Of a stretch of 64,000 bases of DNA, positions 61,684 to 64,000 are shown in pieces. A program made the position numbers and the translations under genes. The notes under the pieces were generated by a model, which did not search any database, was not told the origin of the DNA, and saw only the letters and a list, made by a program, of their open reading frames with translations. The stretch covers positions 1 to 64,000 of the forward strand of contig NZ_FNJM01000013.1 of NCBI RefSeq assembly GCF_900104115.1, in the 5' to 3' direction. Source of the DNA: Clostridium gasigenes (GTDB lineage: Bacteria > Bacillota > Clostridia > Clostridiales > Clostridiaceae). Position 1 is the stretch's first letter. Each line of letters starts with the position of its first letter.

Positions 61684-62535
61684 ATTATTATTTGTAGCTT
61701 CTTTAGATATAAATAATAATCCACAAACTTTAGGACCTGAATGTATTCCAACTGCACATCCTACTGTAGTAGTTATATATTCTATATCATTTCCTTCTAA
61801 ATACTCTTTTAGAGCACTATATAAGTCATCATTATCATACACCAAAAGAGCAACCGGACTACTTGTATCTGGATTCCCATCCTCATAATCAGAAATAATT
61901 TTTTTAATCACTTTTTTATTTCCTCTTATTTTATCCTTAACTGCCATTGTACCATCTTTTATTTCTAGAATTAATCTTAATCCTAAAGCAGTTCCTATAG
62001 CCCCTGCTGTTTTAGATATTCTTCCACCTTTCACAAGGTTATCTAGAGATTCAAATGCAATAGAACTTTTAATTTTATTTTTAGTTTCATTTAATTCCTT
62101 TTCTATTTCAACTATTGATCGCCCTGCATCTCTTAATCTACATGCTTCCAAAGTCAATAATCCAAGTCCTGAAGTTATAGTATTTGAATCTATAACAACT
62201 ATGTCATCTGACTCTAACATATTTTTAGCTAAACAAGCTGATTCATAAGTACCACTCATATTAGCTGACATTATTAAAGCTACTATTTTATAACCTTGAT
62301 CTAAATATTTTTTAAAACATTCTTCAAATCTTAGGGGAATTATCTGCGCTGTAGTTGGTAAAATTTTCTTTTGCTCTATTTTCTTTTGCATTTCAGAAAC
62401 AGTTATTTCAATTGTATCTAAATAACTTTCTTCTTCAAAATTTATTAGTACCGGTAAAACTTCTATGTCATTTTCTTCTATAAGATATTTTGGTATATCT
62501 AAACAACTATCAGTAATTATCTTTATTTTTTGCAT
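61669..62535 (-). CDS. DegV-family fatty-acid-binding protein
   Basis: A 288-aa DegV-type protein, which binds a fatty acid and serves as the FakB subunit of fatty acid kinase in Firmicutes. N-terminal KIKIITDSCLDIPKYLIEENDIEVLPV, then TTAQIIP, SANMSGTYESACLA, VIDSNTITSGLGLLTLEA, and RISKTAGAIGTALGLRLIL are characteristic. The end reads GPKVCGLLFISKEATNNNGKVE, and the last residues come from a palindromic repeat. ATG 62535 follows GGGGGTG. No FakA kinase gene is adjacent. Confidence 0.93.
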   Translation of the reverse strand: MQKIKIITDSCLDIPKYLIEENDIEVLPVLINFEEESYLDTIEITVSEMQKKIEQKKILPTTAQIIPLRFEECFKKYLDQGYKIVALIMSANMSGTYESACLAKNMLESDDIVVIDSNTITSGLGLLTLEACRLRDAGRSIVEIEKELNETKNKIKSSIAFESLDNLVKGGRISKTAGAIGTALGLRLILEIKDGTMAVKDKIRGNKKVIKKIISDYEDGNPDTSSPVALLVYDNDDLYSALKEYLEGNDIEYITTTVGCAVGIHSGPKVCGLLFISKEATNNNGKVE

Positions 62536-62556
62536 TCTTTCACCCCCCACCACTTT

Positions 62557-63018
62557 TTATTTCATATTTGGGAAACCTATTTGTCTTAAGGCTTCATATA
62601 CAACTATCGCTGCTGTATTTGAAATATTTAAGCTTCTTGTACTAGTTTCTATCATCGGAATTCTTATTCCATTATGTTCATTATGGACAGCCTCTGGCAC
62701 TCCTGAGGATTCTCTTCCAAACATTATAAAATCACCTTTTTTAAAAGTTGCCTCATTATAGTAGACTCCGCCATGTGTAGTTGCTAAAAAGATTCTTTCA
62801 TTTCCGTATTTAGACATGAAATCTTCATAGCTTTCATGTACTTCAAGTTTTAACTCTTTCCAATAATCAAGTCCAGCTCTTTTCACTTGTTTATCATCTA
62901 TTTTGAATCCTAGCGGCTTAATTAAATGCAAGGTTGAATTAGTAAGCACGCAAGTTCTTGCTATATTTCCTGTATTTTGTGGAATTTCCGGTTGATACAT
63001 AACTATATTAAAATTCAT
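62557..63018 (-). CDS. trmL: tRNA (cytidine/uridine-34 2'-O)-methyltransferase, TrmL
   Basis: A 153-aa SPOUT methyltransferase modifying the wobble position of leucine tRNAs. Features: MYQPEIPQNTGNIARTC, LHLIKPLGFKIDDKQVKRAGLDYW, IMFGRESSGVP and the trefoil-knot IPMIETSTRSLNISNTAAIVVYEALRQ. ATG 63018 follows TTGGAGGATG. It lies 21 nt upstream of degV and is probably co-transcribed with it. Confidence 0.95.
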   Translation of the reverse strand: MNFNIVMYQPEIPQNTGNIARTCVLTNSTLHLIKPLGFKIDDKQVKRAGLDYWKELKLEVHESYEDFMSKYGNERIFLATTHGGVYYNEATFKKGDFIMFGRESSGVPEAVHNEHNGIRIPMIETSTRSLNISNTAAIVVYEALRQIGFPNMK

Positions 63019-63239
63019 TTTTTCATCCTCCAACTCTTCAAGTTATTCTTATCTTTAGATAAAGTTTATGGATCTTCAAAAAATATCTAACTCCATCTGA
63101 AATTTAGAAGAACTTATCCTATTGATAAGCATAATAAGAGTAATATGCACTTTCATCTTACTCTTAGTTTAATTTCACCTACCCATAATCATACTATATC
63201 ATTATATAATAGTCAAAGACATTAGCTGTTAGTATTTAG

Positions 63240-64000
63240 TCAACTCTCTTCATCAATTATAAATTTCTGTATAGCTAAAGCTACGCCTTCCTCTTTATTA
63301 GTTTCAGTAACAAAATCTGCTACTGCCTTTACTTCCTCTATTGCGTTTCCCATAGCAACCCCAAGCCCTGCATATTTTATCATTGAAATATCATTTTCAT
63401 TATCTCCTATGCACATAATTTCATCAGAGCTTATTCCATAATATTCTCCAAGTACTTTTACTGCATTTCCTTTTGATACTTCTTTATAATTTATTTCTAT
63501 ACTCCTTTTGCCTGAACCATAGATAGTAATATTCTTCACTTTTTTTAGTGCCTTTTTAACACTCTCTATCTTTCTAGCTTTAGGAGATATTGCTATACAC
63601 TTTGTCATCTTACCTTCATTATTTTTAAAAATATCTTCCCACTTTTCTATTTTATCTACCATAATATATTTTATTTTCAACATTTCATAACCTATTTGTT
63701 TAGTCATAAATAGTTCTGTTGCCATTTTACTTATTAGGTTACTACAATATATTGTATCTGTTGTATAAAATTGAAATGATATTTTATTTTTATCTAGAAC
63801 CTTAATAATCTCTAAACAATCTACGGTTGGAATATATTCTTCATATATTATATTATTATTATTTTCTCTAACTATAGCTCCATTTGCAGCAATTACCGGA
63901 GACTTAACTCCAAGTATATGTGAAAAATATGCTGCATTATTATAAATACGTCCAGTTGTTACTACTATTTCAACACCTTTTTCATGGGCTTTTTTAATAA
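63240..64000 (-). CDS. HAD-superfamily Cof-type phosphatase, 5' end outside the window
   Basis: The minus-strand frame is open from the window edge at 64000 to a stop at 63240, about 253 codons. The visible part includes the end of the first HAD segment (LLKKAHEKGVEIVVTTGRIY, motif II), the C2 cap domain (YFSHILGVKSPVIAANGAIV, IPTVDCLEII) and motifs III/IV (KGNAVKVLGEYYGI, GDNENDISMIKYAGLGVAMGNA). Motif I (DxDGT) lies off the edge. Such phosphatases act on sugar phosphates or flavin nucleotides; the substrate is unknown. An internal ATG at 63725 is not the start. No gene is seen in 63019-63239. Confidence 0.93.
   Translation of the reverse strand, partial: IKKAHEKGVEIVVTTGRIYNNAAYFSHILGVKSPVIAANGAIVRENNNNIIYEEYIPTVDCLEIIKVLDKNKISFQFYTTDTIYCSNLISKMATELFMTKQIGYEMLKIKYIMVDKIEKWEDIFKNNEGKMTKCIAISPKARKIESVKKALKKVKNITIYGSGKRSIEINYKEVSKGNAVKVLGEYYGISSDEIMCIGDNENDISMIKYAGLGVAMGNAIEEVKAVADFVTETNKEEGVALAIQKFIIDEES

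Overview
The window looks like the chromosome of a Clostridium sensu stricto-type Firmicute. It is very AT-rich, with strong AGGAGG-type ribosome binding sites and very short intergenic gaps. It carries an Asn-type T-box leader, a clostridial tmRNA, a CggR-controlled lower-glycolysis operon, an NfnAB-type flavoprotein pair, a sigma-54/enhancer-binding-protein/iron alcohol dehydrogenase circuit and no respiratory genes. I cannot name the species. Most genes lie on the minus strand.

Layout: 1-2.2 kb holds the right end of an IS3-family element and a T-box-controlled asnB. 2.2-9.2 kb holds a decayed AAA/DUF1703 gene, a peptide-deformylase-like protein, an M20 carbamoylase, a small secreted protein, ssrA, a Gfo/Idh/MocA oxidoreductase and a membrane-anchored amidase-fold protein. 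9.2-19.3 kb is an L-ascorbate utilisation locus: ulaG, then ulaC-ulaA-ulaB, an unassigned beta-propeller-like protein, ulaF, ulaE, split transketolase and transaldolase, opposed by a divergent DeoR-type regulator. No ulaD decarboxylase is present. 19.3-30 kb holds an Rrf2 regulator, Pit phosphate transport with its DUF47 partner, NfnAB-like genes, an iron ADH with a sigma-54 promoter and its activator, and a GntR-ABC operon. 30-35.8 kb holds smpB, rnr, secG, eno and a YdbC-like protein. 36-46 kb holds an MCP, a CBS protein, XRE regulators, a two-component/Bcr-type ABC locus and an ECF sigma factor with a DUF4179 protein. 46-54 kb holds gpmI, an AIM24-like protein, a second two-component/MacB-like ABC locus and a HepT-MntA toxin-antitoxin pair. 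54.7-55.2 kb is a compositionally odd single gene with its own promoter, palindromic operator and terminator. 55.4-61.4 kb is tpiA, pgk, gap, cggR and rpoN. The window ends with degV, trmL and a truncated HAD phosphatase.

The genes interlock. CggR, gap, pgk, tpiA, gpmI and eno form the triose-phosphate half of glycolysis. The ula genes feed pentose phosphates through transketolase and transaldolase into that same pool. rpoN at 60 kb supplies the sigma factor needed by the activator/ADH circuit at 25-27 kb. SmpB, tmRNA and RNase R are the trans-translation partners.

The least expected structures are a dense family of about 60-bp imperfect palindromes with related ends, scattered between genes and sometimes supplying stop codons; a tandem 71-bp repeat in the ula operon; the missing ulaD with an unknown propeller protein in its place; and the isolated foreign-looking gene at 54.7 kb.
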